NCBI RefSeq assembly: GCF_903994035.1
Contig: NZ_CAJEWB010000010.1
Span: forward strand, 1-64,000
Length of the DNA: 64,000 bases
Direction: 5' to 3'
Origin: Phocicoccus pinnipedialis
GTDB lineage: Bacteria; Bacillota; Bacilli; Staphylococcales; Salinicoccaceae
Shown here: piece after piece, positions 24,493-33,942 of the stretch
How the letters are laid out: every line of letters starts with the position of its first letter
How positions within the stretch are numbered: position 1 is the first letter of the stretch
Translations under genes and position numbers: made by a program
The notes under the pieces: generated by a model
What the model was told of the DNA's origin: nothing
Databases searched by the model: none
Seen by the model: only the letters and a program-made list of their open reading frames with translations

Positions 24493-26901
24493 ATGTCATT
24501 TAACCATCGTGAAATTGAAAAGAAATGGCAAGCGTACTGGGACGAAAACAAAACGTTCAAAACAGATGACGCTGACTTTAACAAAGAAAAGTTTTATGTT
24601 TTAGACATGTTCCCATATCCGTCAGGAGCCGGGCTACACGTTGGACATCCAAAAGGATACACAGCGACTGATATTATCGCACGCTATAAGCGAATGAAAG
24701 GTTACAACGTAATGCACCCAATGGGGTGGGACGCATTTGGATTACCTGCTGAGCAATACGCAATTGACACGGGTAACGATATCCATGAGTTTAACCAGTT
24801 AAATATTGATAACTTTAGACGTCAAATTAAAGAACTCGGGCTTTCATATGACTGGGATCGTGAAGTAGATACGACAGATCCAAGCTACTACAAGTGGACA
24901 CAATGGATCTTTTTAAAACTCTATGAAAAAGGTCTCGCTTATGTCGATGAAGTACCTGTGAACTGGTGTGAAGCACTTGGAACTGTGCTTGCGAATGAAG
25001 AAGTTATTGACGGATTATCTGAGCGTGGTGGACACCCAGTTGTGCGTAAACCGATGAGGCAGTGGATTTTAAGAATCACTGAGTATGCTGAGCGTTTACT
25101 AGAAGATTTAGAAGACCTTGATTGGCCAGAGTCATTAAAAGATATGCAGCGTAACTGGATTGGTAAATCTGAAGGTGCGAACATCGATTTCAAAATTGAA
25201 GATACAGATAAATCATTTACAGCATTTACAACGCGTCCCGACACAATTTACGGGGCAACATACGCTGTACTTGCTCCAGAGCACAAATTAGTTGAAGAAA
25301 TTACAACTGACGCACAACGTGCTGAAGTTTTAGCGTATATAGAAAAGGCTGCTCATAAATCAGATCTTGAGCGTACTGAACTGCAAAAAGACAAAACGGG
25401 TGTATGGACAGGTGCATTTGCAATTAACCCATTCAACGGTGAAAAGATGCCTGTTTTCGTTGCAGACTACGTTCTTGTAAGCTACGGTACAGGTGCGATC
25501 ATGGCAGTTCCAGCTCACGATGACCGTGACTATGAATTTGCTAATAAATACGATCTACCAATTAAACGCGTTGTTGAAGGTGGAGAAGAACTTCCATATG
25601 TTGGAGAAGGCCCACACATAAACTCTGGCGAACTTAACGGATTAGACAAAGAAGCAGCAATCGAAAAAGCAATCGAAATTATGGAAGAAAACAATTTCGG
25701 CGAGAAGAAAACAACCTATAAATTACGTGACTGGCTATTCTCAAGACAGAGATACTGGGGTGAACCAATTCCAATCATTCATTGGGAAGACGGCACAACA
25801 ACGGCGCTTGACGAGAGCGAGTTGCCTCTTAAACTACCAGTAATGACAGAAATCAAACCATCAGGCACAGGAGAATCACCACTTGCAAACAACGAAGAGT
25901 GGGTGAACGTTGTACGTCAAGACGGTGTCAAAGGACGTCGTGAAACGAATACAATGCCACAATGGGCAGGATCATGTTGGTACTACCTTAGATTTATTGA
26001 CCCACATAACGATGAAGCGCTTGCTGATAAATTCAAGCTAGAGAACTGGCTACCAGTTGATCTATACATCGGTGGAGCGGAGCACGCAGTACTTCACTTA
26101 CTATATGCACGTTTTTGGCATAAGTTCCTTTACGACATAGGAGTAGTCCCGACAAAAGAGCCATTCCAAAAACTCTTTAACCAAGGGATGATTCTAGGTG
26201 AAGGTAATGAAAAAATGTCTAAGTCTAAAGGTAACGTAGTAAACCCAGATGACATCAACCAAACACATGGTGCAGACACATTACGCCTATACGAAATGTT
26301 CATGGGACCACTTGATGCCTCGGTAGCCTGGACTACAAACGGCGTAGATGGATCACGTCGTTTCCTTGATCGTGTTTGGAGACTAATCATTGACGAACAA
26401 GGGAATGTTAAACCTTCAATTGTAGAGGAAGAAACAAAAGAACTCGAAAAATCTTACAATTTGATGGTTAAGAAGGTCACAGAAGACTTCGAGAACTTAC
26501 ACTTCAACACAGCAATCTCAGCGATGATGGTGTTCGTAAACGATGCTTATAAACAGGATAAAATAAATATCGATTATGTAAGAGGACTGGTACAAATGTT
26601 ATCTCCAGTCGTTCCACATATTGCTGAAGAACTTTGGAGCAAACTTGGTGGCACAGATACAGTCACTTACGAAGCGTGGCCAATTTATGATGAAGATAAG
26701 ACTAAAGACGATGAAGTAGAAATTTTAGTTCAAGTTTTAGGAAAACCAAAAGCAAGAATTATGATGGCTGCGGATTTATCTAAAGAAGAAGTAGAAGAAA
26801 TTGCATTTAACCACGAGGATGTTAAAGCAGAAATCGAAGGAAAGACAGTGCGCAAAGTCATTGTCGTACCAGGCAAACTTGTTAACATCGTTGCAAACTA
26901 A
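24493..26901 (+). CDS. leuS: Leucyl-tRNA synthetase
   Basis: LeuS charges tRNA-Leu. The 802-residue class I enzyme has the HIGH motif as H-V-G-H-P (near residue 50) and K-M-S-K-S (near 576). An editing CP1 domain with the T-T-R-P-D-T region (about 245) lies between them. A short C-terminal domain completes it. Length equals that of Bacillus/Staphylococcus LeuS. AGGAGG precedes the ATG. The upstream T-box links its expression to leucine-tRNA charging. Confidence 0.98.
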   Translation: MSFNHREIEKKWQAYWDENKTFKTDDADFNKEKFYVLDMFPYPSGAGLHVGHPKGYTATDIIARYKRMKGYNVMHPMGWDAFGLPAEQYAIDTGNDIHEFNQLNIDNFRRQIKELGLSYDWDREVDTTDPSYYKWTQWIFLKLYEKGLAYVDEVPVNWCEALGTVLANEEVIDGLSERGGHPVVRKPMRQWILRITEYAERLLEDLEDLDWPESLKDMQRNWIGKSEGANIDFKIEDTDKSFTAFTTRPDTIYGATYAVLAPEHKLVEEITTDAQRAEVLAYIEKAAHKSDLERTELQKDKTGVWTGAFAINPFNGEKMPVFVADYVLVSYGTGAIMAVPAHDDRDYEFANKYDLPIKRVVEGGEELPYVGEGPHINSGELNGLDKEAAIEKAIEIMEENNFGEKKTTYKLRDWLFSRQRYWGEPIPIIHWEDGTTTALDESELPLKLPVMTEIKPSGTGESPLANNEEWVNVVRQDGVKGRRETNTMPQWAGSCWYYLRFIDPHNDEALADKFKLENWLPVDLYIGGAEHAVLHLLYARFWHKFLYDIGVVPTKEPFQKLFNQGMILGEGNEKMSKSKGNVVNPDDINQTHGADTLRLYEMFMGPLDASVAWTTNGVDGSRRFLDRVWRLIIDEQGNVKPSIVEEETKELEKSYNLMVKKVTEDFENLHFNTAISAMMVFVNDAYKQDKINIDYVRGLVQMLSPVVPHIAEELWSKLGGTDTVTYEAWPIYDEDKTKDDEVEILVQVLGKPKARIMMAADLSKEEVEEIAFNHEDVKAEIEGKTVRKVIVVPGKLVNIVAN

Positions 26902-26916
26902 ACAGATAAAAGACAC

Positions 26917-26965
26917 GCACCCGCCTGGGTTAAGGTTAAACTTAACCCAGGCGGGTGCTCTTTTG
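26917..26965 (+). terminator. Strong terminator after leuS
   Basis: An 18-bp GC-rich stem (arm GCACCCGCCTGGGTTAAG) with a 6-nt loop is followed by TCTTTTGTTTT. It is the strongest hairpin in the window. Confidence 0.95.
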
Positions 26966-27013
26966 TTTTAATTGTTTTATATCTGATCTTGGCACTAAAA
27001 ATTTCAAAATAAA

Positions 27014-28261
27014 TTAGCAACAATGCAGACCTGCAACGTGCCCAGTGACAAGTGCACTCGTAATATTATATCCACCTGTATATCCATGAATATCAAGGAC
27101 TTCCCCCGCAAAATGTAGTCCTTTCACTATTTTACTTTCCATAGTCTTTGGTGTGATCTCTTTTAAGTTCACGCCGCCTCCCGTTACAAACGACTTTTCA
27201 ATTGATTGTGTTCCGTTCACCGTAAACCTAAATGATTTCAAGAAATCTATGATTTTTCTTTTATCTTCATTGCTTAAATTATGGCCATTAGTTGTTTCAT
27301 TAATACCTAAATGGTGAACCATAAAGTCAATGAGACGTTGCTGACCAAGTGGTTTTAAAATATTTTTAATAGACTTGTCTTTATTTTCTTTAACAAGTTT
27401 GTCGAGTTCTTCTAACAATTCACCAGCAGTTTTTTCCGGATAAAAATCAATCATCATAGTGATATCGTCTCGATTCTGTGATTCTTGCTCTTTCAAAACA
27501 AACTGTGAACACCGTAGTGCAGCAGGACCACTGACACCAAAATGTGTAAAAATCATATCCATCTGATGCGTGATTCTAGGCTTACCATTCTTCTTTAAAA
27601 CAGATAGAGCAATGTCTTTCAATGACAAACCTTTAAGTATTTCATTCTTAATAAACGGTTCATCTGAGCATATCGACACTTCCGTTGGGAATAATTTGGT
27701 CACTGAGTGACCACACGATTTAGCAAATTTATGTCCGTCTCCAGTTGAGCCAGTCTTCGGCACACTACGCCCACCAGTAGTCACGATCACATTTTCAGCA
27801 TACATCATCTCACCTGACTCTAAACGAACGCCTTTAATAGTACCGTCTTCGACGACAATCGATTCCACAACCGTGTTAAAGCGGATGTCGACATTGTTTT
27901 TATCTAATTCATCTAAAAAGACTTGAAGTACATCTTTCGCTTTATTCGAAACAGGAAACATACGACCGTGATCCTCTTCCTTCAATTTCACACCACGTGA
28001 CTCAATAAACTCAATAATATCCTCGTTATCGAATACAGAGAAAGGACCATATAAAAACTTACCATTTCCTGGAATGTGTTTAATGATTTCCTCATAAGGC
28101 AAACGGTTCGTCACGTTACATCGACCTCCACCGGATATTAAAAGCTTGCGTCCAAGGTTTTTGTTCTTCTCTATTAAAATTGTTTCTTTTTTATTTTTAC
28201 TTGCAGTGACAGCAGCCATTAAACCGCTTACTCCGCCACCTATTACAACAGTGTGTACCAT
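27014..28261 (-). CDS. HI0933-family flavoprotein (YtfP)
   Basis: The 415-residue NAD(P)/FAD-dependent oxidoreductase has an N-terminal dinucleotide fold (V-I-G-G-G-V-S-G-L at 5-13, I-L-I-E-K-N) and the family motif S-G-G-G-R-C-N-V-T-N (near 47). A C-terminal F-A-G-E-V-L-D-I-H-G-Y-T-G-G-Y-N segment completes the FAD site. The substrate of this family in Firmicutes is unknown. AAGGAAGA precedes the ATG. It diverges from the flippase gene. Confidence 0.88.
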   Translation of the reverse strand: MVHTVVIGGGVSGLMAAVTASKNKKETILIEKNKNLGRKLLISGGGRCNVTNRLPYEEIIKHIPGNGKFLYGPFSVFDNEDIIEFIESRGVKLKEEDHGRMFPVSNKAKDVLQVFLDELDKNNVDIRFNTVVESIVVEDGTIKGVRLESGEMMYAENVIVTTGGRSVPKTGSTGDGHKFAKSCGHSVTKLFPTEVSICSDEPFIKNEILKGLSLKDIALSVLKKNGKPRITHQMDMIFTHFGVSGPAALRCSQFVLKEQESQNRDDITMMIDFYPEKTAGELLEELDKLVKENKDKSIKNILKPLGQQRLIDFMVHHLGINETTNGHNLSNEDKRKIIDFLKSFRFTVNGTQSIEKSFVTGGGVNLKEITPKTMESKIVKGLHFAGEVLDIHGYTGGYNITSALVTGHVAGLHCC

Positions 28262-28342
28262 ATGAATCTTCCTTAAAGTTTTAAATTAGTTACATTTCTA
28301 TTATAATATAGCTTAGTAATTAATAGGTAAGAAGGTATAAAC

Positions 28343-29977
28343 ATGTCTGAAAAAAATAAAATGTATCGTGGAACCTTGTTCTTAACAGTTTCCACATTTA
28401 TTTCTCAGCTGCTCGGAATGCTTTACATCATTCCGTTTTACGGCATCATGGGTGGCGAGGAAAACTTAGCATTGTACGGGTATGCGTATACGCCGTACAC
28501 AATAATGCTATCCGTCGCATCAGCTGGGGTACCGGGTGCGGTATCTAAGTTCGTAGCGAAATACAATGCGCTCGGAGCATTTAAAACATCTGAGAAACTG
28601 TACAAGTCCAGTCTTGTCGTGATGGTTACAAGTGGATTTTTAGTGTTTGGATTATTATGGTTTTTAGCACCATTAATCGCAGACATCCAACTGATTGCAC
28701 AATCTGACACAGAAGTAGCATGGAACAAAGAAGATATAACCAATATTATTCGTGTGATTTCATTCGCAGTAATCGTCGTTCCTTTCATGGCAACTTGGCG
28801 TGGTATCTTCCAAGGTTTTGAAAGCTTTGGTCCAACAAGTGTATCCGGAGTTGTTGAGCAGATCGTTCGTATCACAATTCTTTTAGGTGGATCATTTGTT
28901 GCAATCAAAGTATTAGGTGGAAGTATCCAGTTAGGTAACCAAGTGGCAGTATTCGCAGCATTTATTGCTGCAATCTCAGCGGCTCTTGTATTATTCTTCT
29001 TCTGGAGAAAAAGAAAACCGCAGATTAATAAACAAGTTGAAAGTGATAATACTGGTATTCGCTTGTCATACAAAACGATGTACAAAGAAATTATTACTTA
29101 CGCTGTTCCTTTCATCGTCATAGGTATTACTTTCCCAATGACGATGTTCATTGACCAGTTGACTCACAACAACGCACTTTCGATTGCTGGTGTAGCAGAG
29201 GAATATCGTGATGCTTGGTTCGGTATGTTAAATATCACGACACAAAAACTCGTGATGATTCCAGTCGGCCTTGCGAGTGCATTTGCAATATCTATACTGC
29301 CTTTCATTACAAAGAGCTTCCAACAGAAACGTTTTGATGATTTAGAGAACCAAGTGAGCTCAATGGTAGTTATGCAGATGTTTTTTGTTATTCCAGCAGC
29401 AATCGGAATGATGATTCTTGCAGCACCACTATACACAGCGTTCTATAGCTTTAACGAAATGGGAATTAAAATATTAACGTTTTACGCACCTGTATGTATC
29501 ATTATTTCACTCTTTAGTATGACAGCGTCAATTGTACAGGGAATCGACAAACAGAACTTAACAGTTTTTGTAGTTTTATCAGTACTTTTAACAAAAGGAT
29601 TATTAAATATTCCAATGATTACGAAGTTTTACACGGTAGGAGCAGTGATGTCGACTATCATCGCACTCTTCATTGGGGTAATTCTGAATTTTATTATCAT
29701 CAAGAAATACGGCAAGTTCCATTTCAGAAAAATTATGAGTACACTTGTTGACATATTCCTTTACGGAATTGTGATGCTACTTGCGGTTGAAATCGTATAT
29801 TTAATCTTCATGATGAACTTCGACGTTACAAACAGGGCTGTATCAGTTGCATTACTGGCAGTAGCAGTGCCTGTAGGAGTTATTGTGTACTTCATACTCG
29901 CATTTAAATCAGGACTTGCGGATAAAATACTGGGAGAACGCGCAAACGCAATTAGGCGTCGCGTGAAATTCCTATGA
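28343..29977 (+). CDS. murJ: MurJ/YtgP-type lipid II flippase
   Basis: The 544-residue MOP-superfamily membrane protein has about 14 helices and resembles YtgP/SpoVB, the MurJ-type proteins that move lipid II across the membrane for peptidoglycan synthesis. The start (G-T-L-F-L-T-V-S-T-F-I-S-Q near residue 10) and the A-P-L-Y-T-A-F-Y segment near 370 fit that group. The charged residues of the MurJ cavity cannot be checked by eye. It overlaps rsuA by 4 bases, as in Bacillus and Staphylococcus. Confidence 0.85.
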   Translation: MSEKNKMYRGTLFLTVSTFISQLLGMLYIIPFYGIMGGEENLALYGYAYTPYTIMLSVASAGVPGAVSKFVAKYNALGAFKTSEKLYKSSLVVMVTSGFLVFGLLWFLAPLIADIQLIAQSDTEVAWNKEDITNIIRVISFAVIVVPFMATWRGIFQGFESFGPTSVSGVVEQIVRITILLGGSFVAIKVLGGSIQLGNQVAVFAAFIAAISAALVLFFFWRKRKPQINKQVESDNTGIRLSYKTMYKEIITYAVPFIVIGITFPMTMFIDQLTHNNALSIAGVAEEYRDAWFGMLNITTQKLVMIPVGLASAFAISILPFITKSFQQKRFDDLENQVSSMVVMQMFFVIPAAIGMMILAAPLYTAFYSFNEMGIKILTFYAPVCIIISLFSMTASIVQGIDKQNLTVFVVLSVLLTKGLLNIPMITKFYTVGAVMSTIIALFIGVILNFIIIKKYGKFHFRKIMSTLVDIFLYGIVMLLAVEIVYLIFMMNFDVTNRAVSVALLAVAVPVGVIVYFILAFKSGLADKILGERANAIRRRVKFL

Positions 29978-30669
29978 GATTAGACAAATTTTTATCTCAT
30001 GCAGGATTCGGTTCACGTAAAGAGGTAGCTAGGCTTATTAAAGAAAAACGAATTACAGTTGATGACAAAGTTGTTAAAGATCGCAATTTAAAGGTAAATG
30101 ATAACAACACGGTAACCGTCGACGGTAATATCGTTATTTTGGAAGAGTGGATATATTTTCTACTTAACAAGCCGAAAGGTGTTATATCAAGTACAGAAGA
30201 AGGTCCAACAAAGACCGTTATAGACATCATTCACCATCCACAGAGTGATGAGTTGTTTCCAGTCGGTCGTCTAGATAAAGATACGACAGGATTTTTACTC
30301 ATTACCAATGACGGAAAGCTATCGTATCAACTCTTGAATCCGAAAAAAGATATTTTTAAGACGTATAAATGTACGTTAAAAAACCCAGTGAGTGAAAGTG
30401 ACTTGGTTAAACTCGAAACAGGAATTCCGTTGAAAGAATTCACGACGAAACCAGCTAAAGCTGAAAAGATTAGTGACAAGGTCGTTCATCTATCGATTAG
30501 TGAAGGTAAATTCCATCAAGTTAAACGCATGTTTAGATATTTAGGAAACGAAGTTATAGAACTTGAACGCATATCATTTGGTGGCATGGCACTAAATTCC
30601 TCATTAAATTACGGTGAATACCGTCGATTAACAGAAGAAGAGCTCGAATTTTTAAAAAAATTAATTTAA
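29974..30669 (+). CDS. rsuA: 16S rRNA pseudouridine(516) synthase
   Basis: RsuA-type enzymes convert a uridine in 16S rRNA to pseudouridine. Residues 1-48 form an S4 RNA-binding domain (M-R-L-D-K-F-L). The catalytic aspartate is D101 in G-R-L-D-K-D-T-T-G. Further motifs L-N-K-P-K-G-V (64-70) and F-H-Q-V-K-R-M are present. The protein has 231 residues. Its ATG overlaps the flippase stop (ATGA). The exact target uridine is inferred from the family. Confidence 0.92.
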   Translation: MRLDKFLSHAGFGSRKEVARLIKEKRITVDDKVVKDRNLKVNDNNTVTVDGNIVILEEWIYFLLNKPKGVISSTEEGPTKTVIDIIHHPQSDELFPVGRLDKDTTGFLLITNDGKLSYQLLNPKKDIFKTYKCTLKNPVSESDLVKLETGIPLKEFTTKPAKAEKISDKVVHLSISEGKFHQVKRMFRYLGNEVIELERISFGGMALNSSLNYGEYRRLTEEELEFLKKLI

Positions 30670-30672
30670 TAT

Positions 30673-30699
30673 GTTTATTAAATGCACATATTTGGGTAT
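30673..30699 (+). promoter_or_regulatory. SigB-type promoter
   Basis: GTTTAT (30673-30678), a 15-nt spacer and GGGTAT (30694-30699) match the general-stress SigB consensus (GTTTAA, 12-15 nt, GGGTAT). It lies 50 nt before the LEA-like gene. Confidence 0.7.
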
Positions 30700-30748
30700 A
30701 TAACCTTTAAGTCACAAATTATTAAAAACTTTAAGAGGTGCATTTATT

Positions 30749-31363
30749 ATGAAGAATTTTTTTAAAAATGTTGTTAAAGTCGGTGCGTTATTTGCAGTAG
30801 GCTTAGGAGTTAAAAAGTTATCTGAAAATAGAGAAGCTGTGAAACAAGAATTGGAAAAAGCGAAAAATGATCCAAAAGGATATGCGAAGTCAGTTCAATC
30901 TATGGCTACTCAAAAAGCTGAAGAAGTATCTGAACAAGCTAAATCTGAAGTTGAAAAAGCGAAAAACGATCCAAAAGGCTATGCTGAAGACGTTAAATCA
31001 AAAGCTGTCGACAAAGCTAAATATGTTCAAGCTGATGCTAAAACAAAAGCTGAAGAGTTCAAAGCAAACGCTACTGCAGAATTCGAAAATTTAAAACAAC
31101 AAGGTAAAGTAAAAGTAGAAGAAGCTAAAGCTAAAGTAGATAAAGTAAAAGACAAATCTGATGACACTTATACGACACCAGATACTGATGTTAACCTAAA
31201 TGAAAAAGTGGAAAAACAAACACTTGCCAATGAGGGTGGATTAACAGAAGGTGAAGTAAAAAAAGTTCAGGAGAAAGCATTAGATGCAGATGTTGACGTA
31301 GTTGACGATCAAGCCAATAAAGACGAAAACTACAATGTCCACGTTGTAACAGATGACAAATAA
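30749..31363 (+). CDS. LEA-like, YtxH-type stress protein
   Basis: The 204-residue protein begins with a short hydrophobic segment containing small residues (V11-G-A-L-F-A-V-G-L-G20) typical of YtxH proteins. A long Lys/Glu/Ala helical region follows (about 25-135), then an acidic, probably disordered tail. E-K-A-K-N-D-P-K-G-Y-A occurs at 36-46 and 69-79, a 33-residue period, i.e. three 11-mers. Eleven-residue amphipathic periodicity is a mark of group 3 LEA desiccation proteins. The SigB-type promoter fits a stress role. Molecular function is unknown. AAGAGGTG precedes the ATG. Confidence 0.75.
   Translation: MKNFFKNVVKVGALFAVGLGVKKLSENREAVKQELEKAKNDPKGYAKSVQSMATQKAEEVSEQAKSEVEKAKNDPKGYAEDVKSKAVDKAKYVQADAKTKAEEFKANATAEFENLKQQGKVKVEEAKAKVDKVKDKSDDTYTTPDTDVNLNEKVEKQTLANEGGLTEGEVKKVQEKALDADVDVVDDQANKDENYNVHVVTDDK
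30854..30984 (+). repeat. 99-bp internal direct repeat
   Basis: The 32-base unit starting GAAAAAGCGAAAAA at 30854 recurs at 30953, 99 bp (33 codons) later, with about three differences. It encodes the repeated 11-residue block of the LEA-like protein and indicates internal duplication. Confidence 0.75.
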
Positions 31364-31380
31364 TATAATATGGTATTGAA

Positions 31381-31408
31381 AAACAAGCAGATTATCTGCT
31401 TGTTTTTT
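31381..31408 (+). terminator. Terminator after LEA-like gene
   Basis: AAACAAGCAGAT / ATCTGCTTGTTT is followed by a T run. Confidence 0.88.
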
Positions 31409-31436
31409 TGTGTTCAAATAGACGTTTTTGTATAAT
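31408..31436 (+). promoter_or_regulatory. Promoter of pepV
   Basis: TTGTGT (31408-31413), a 17-nt spacer and TATAAT (31431-31436) lie 33 nt before the chosen pepV start. The -35 overlaps the preceding terminator's T run. Confidence 0.5.
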
Positions 31437-31468
31437 TGGTATAAATGGACAAAGTAAAGGAGATAATT

Positions 31469-32881
31469 ATGGACTTTAGAAGTATCGTAAAAGAATATGA
31501 ACCAAAGATTATGGAAGACCTGTTTGGACTGTTATCTATCGATAGTGTGAGAACAGAAGGTACAAAAGATGCACCAGTAGGGCAAGGGCCTAAAGATGCG
31601 CTTCTTTACATGTTGTCACTAGGTGAGCGTGATGGCATGGTAACGAAAATTGTAGACAACTTAGCAGGACACATCGAACTCGGTGAAGGTAAAGATCTAT
31701 TTGGTATATTAGGGCACGTAGACGTTGTACCAGCAGGCAGCGGTTGGGACACTGATCCATTTACTCCTGAAGTAAAAGACGGTTACATAATTGCACGTGG
31801 TGTTCAAGATGATAAAGGACCAACAATCGCAGCATACTATGCAATGAAGATTCTAAAAGATCTAGATCTAGAGTTAAACCAAAGAGTCAGACTGATCATT
31901 GGTACAGACGAAGAATCTGATTGGGAATGTACTAAAGTCTATTTCAAAAATGAAGAAATGCCAGGTGCAGGGTTTGCTCCAGATGCTGAATTTCCACTTA
32001 TTTATGGTGAAAAAGGAATGACGACGTTTGACCTTGTTTTTAAATCTGATATCGAACCAATCGGTGATCATGTTCTTATATCGATAGATTCAGGTGAGAG
32101 ATACAATATGGTTCCAGAAAGTGCTCAAGCTGTATTGAAATCAACACACGTTGAAGATATCGTGAATACATTTAAAAACTATCTCAATAATACTGGAGAA
32201 AAGGGTGATTTTGAAGTAAAAGATAACGAAGTGTCTATAACAATGTATGGTAAAAGTGCGCATGGTTCTACCCCTAGAGAAGGTGTGAACGCAGCAATGC
32301 TCTTGAACAATTTCCTTAAAACAATCACTATTGATGATCGTGCTTTAAAATTTATCGCATTTGGCGATCACTTTATTGTTGATAATTATGACGGAAAGCA
32401 ATTTGGCATTAACTACACACACAACGAAATGGGCGAATCTAGTGTAAATACAGGTGTTGTAAAGTACGCATATGACGGAGAGAGCTACTATGGTGTGAAC
32501 CTACGTTATCCTGTAGGACTTGATTTCAAAGCAGCACTTGAAGGATTTAAAAAGAAATTAGATATTCATCACTTTGAAGTAGAAAACTTAACACACATGG
32601 TGCCACATTATGTTGATAAAAATGATCCATTAGTTAAGACATTGCTCGCATCTTATCGTAAATACACAGATGACGACACAGAGCCATTTACAATCGGTGG
32701 TGGAACCTACGCACGTGTTATGGAACGTGGAGTTGCATTTGGTGCGATGTTTAAAGATAGTCTAGACACTATGCATCAGAAGAATGAGCGCATGAAAGTT
32801 GAAGAACTTCTATTAGCGACAACGATTTACCTAGAGGCGCTCTTCAGAATATTAGTTCGAGGTGGAAACAATGAAGATTAG
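31469..32881 (+). CDS. pepV: Dipeptidase PepV
   Basis: PepV is a zinc-dependent M20 dipeptidase that releases amino acids from dipeptides in the cytoplasm. The metal ligands appear in order: G-H-V-D-V-V-P, G-V-Q-D-D-K-G-P, G-T-D-E-E-S, and a C-terminal H in D-T-M-H-Q-K-N-E. G-G-G-T-Y-A-R is the family substrate loop. An upstream ATG (31445) overlaps the promoter region. ATG 31469 follows AAAGGAGA and gives 470 residues, the family length. The stop overlaps the dat start, as in Staphylococcus. Confidence 0.94.
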   Translation: MDFRSIVKEYEPKIMEDLFGLLSIDSVRTEGTKDAPVGQGPKDALLYMLSLGERDGMVTKIVDNLAGHIELGEGKDLFGILGHVDVVPAGSGWDTDPFTPEVKDGYIIARGVQDDKGPTIAAYYAMKILKDLDLELNQRVRLIIGTDEESDWECTKVYFKNEEMPGAGFAPDAEFPLIYGEKGMTTFDLVFKSDIEPIGDHVLISIDSGERYNMVPESAQAVLKSTHVEDIVNTFKNYLNNTGEKGDFEVKDNEVSITMYGKSAHGSTPREGVNAAMLLNNFLKTITIDDRALKFIAFGDHFIVDNYDGKQFGINYTHNEMGESSVNTGVVKYAYDGESYYGVNLRYPVGLDFKAALEGFKKKLDIHHFEVENLTHMVPHYVDKNDPLVKTLLASYRKYTDDDTEPFTIGGGTYARVMERGVAFGAMFKDSLDTMHQKNERMKVEELLLATTIYLEALFRILVRGGNNED

Positions 32882-33698
32882 TTATTACAATGGTGAATTT
32901 TTAGAAGACGATCAGGTTGCAGTTGACTATAATGACCGTGCGGTTTATTTCGGAGACGGTGTTTACGAAGTAGTACGTATTTATGACAACGAAATTTTTA
33001 CATTTGAAGAACACTTAGAGCGCTTAGTTAATTCAGCGAAAGAAATTCGTATTAAGATCGATAAAGATGAAATCAGACATATCATGATCCAGATGAAAGA
33101 GAAAAATAAGCTACCAAACGCTGCACTGTATATCCAGGTATCACGTGGTATTGAAGGACGTACACACTTATTCCCCAAAGAAGGTGTGAAGCCAGTCGTT
33201 TTATCTTTTATTAACAAAATTGAACGACCTGTAGATGCGATGAGAGAAGGCGTTAAAGTAGTAACGAGAGATGATTATAGATGGCTGAAATGTCACATCA
33301 AATCACTGAACTTATTATCAAACACACTTTTAAAACAAGAAGCGAAAGATAGTGGGGCGACAGAAGCAATTCTGCACCGCGATGGTAGGGTGACAGAAGG
33401 AACATCAACAAACGTATTCGCAATCAAAGATGGTGTGCTGCACACGCATGAAGCGAACAACTTAATTCTTAACGGAATTACGAGACAATACGTGATTAAG
33501 CTTGCTCAAGCACTCGATATTCCTGTTAAAGAAGAAGCGTTTACAGTAGACTTTCTTAAAGAGGCAGACGAGGTGTTCATTACCTCAACAACTCAAGAAA
33601 TCACGCCTGTGATATCGGTAGATGAAGTAAATATTGGTGACGGTATAGCGGGAGAAGTTACGAAAAAACTTCAAGATGCATTTGAAAAGGGTATTTAA
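32871..33698 (+). CDS. dat: D-alanine aminotransferase
   Basis: Dat interconverts D-alanine and D-glutamate (with pyruvate and 2-oxoglutarate), supplying D-amino acids for the cell wall. It is a fold IV PLP enzyme of 275 residues. The PLP lysine is in H-I-K-S-L-N-L-L, with E-G-T-S-T-N-V-F and L-N-G-I-T-R downstream. The frame opens at GTG 32862, but GAGGTGG places the start at ATG 32871. It overlaps the end of pepV, so the two form an operon. Confidence 0.93.
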   Translation: MKISYYNGEFLEDDQVAVDYNDRAVYFGDGVYEVVRIYDNEIFTFEEHLERLVNSAKEIRIKIDKDEIRHIMIQMKEKNKLPNAALYIQVSRGIEGRTHLFPKEGVKPVVLSFINKIERPVDAMREGVKVVTRDDYRWLKCHIKSLNLLSNTLLKQEAKDSGATEAILHRDGRVTEGTSTNVFAIKDGVLHTHEANNLILNGITRQYVIKLAQALDIPVKEEAFTVDFLKEADEVFITSTTQEITPVISVDEVNIGDGIAGEVTKKLQDAFEKGI

Positions 33699-33702
33699 CA
33701 AG

Positions 33703-33803
33703 AACATACATTCGATTAACGATAATTAACGTTTATTAACGTATGTTTAAACTTGTAAAAATAAATGTATGTAGAGTAGATGAGTACGCATTAACATATG
33801 TTT
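33703..33803 (+). repeat. ATTAACG repeat array (10-bp period)
   Basis: ATTAACG occurs at 33715, 33725 and 33735, exactly 10 bp apart, flanked by AACATAC (33703) and GTATGTT (33741). The longer unit ATTAACGTATGTTT (33735-33748) recurs with one change at 33790-33803. On the other strand it reads GTTAA-N5-GTTAA-N5-GTTAA. The array lies between dat and the ytmP promoter and looks like an operator for an oligomeric regulator. Confidence 0.6.
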
Positions 33804-33827
33804 TATAAAACTATTCTTTTTTAGCCC

Positions 33828-33854
33828 TTGAATTAAAGTTAGAAAGACTATAAT
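33828..33854 (+). promoter_or_regulatory. Promoter upstream of ytmP
   Basis: TTGAAT (33828-33833), a 15-nt spacer and consensus TATAAT (33849-33854) lie 25 nt after the repeat array. Confidence 0.55.
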
Positions 33855-33876
33855 ATTTATATACGAACACAAAAAT

Positions 33877-33912
33877 TGCGCTAATTTTTTGAGATTTTAG
33901 CGCACTTTTTTT
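33877..33912 (+). terminator. Leader terminator before ytmP
   Basis: TGCGCTAA / TTAGCGCA with a 12-nt loop is followed by CTTTTTTT. It lies only about 17 nt after the predicted transcription start and 31 nt before ytmP, so it may attenuate ytmP. Confidence 0.75.
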
Positions 33913-33942
33913 CTTTAAACGAAAGTAAGAGAGGTGAACACG

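Noticed and set aside
33715-33745. SaeR-type binding site
   Set aside because: The half-site matches GTTAA, but the spacing is 5 instead of 6, so I do not assign it to SaeR.
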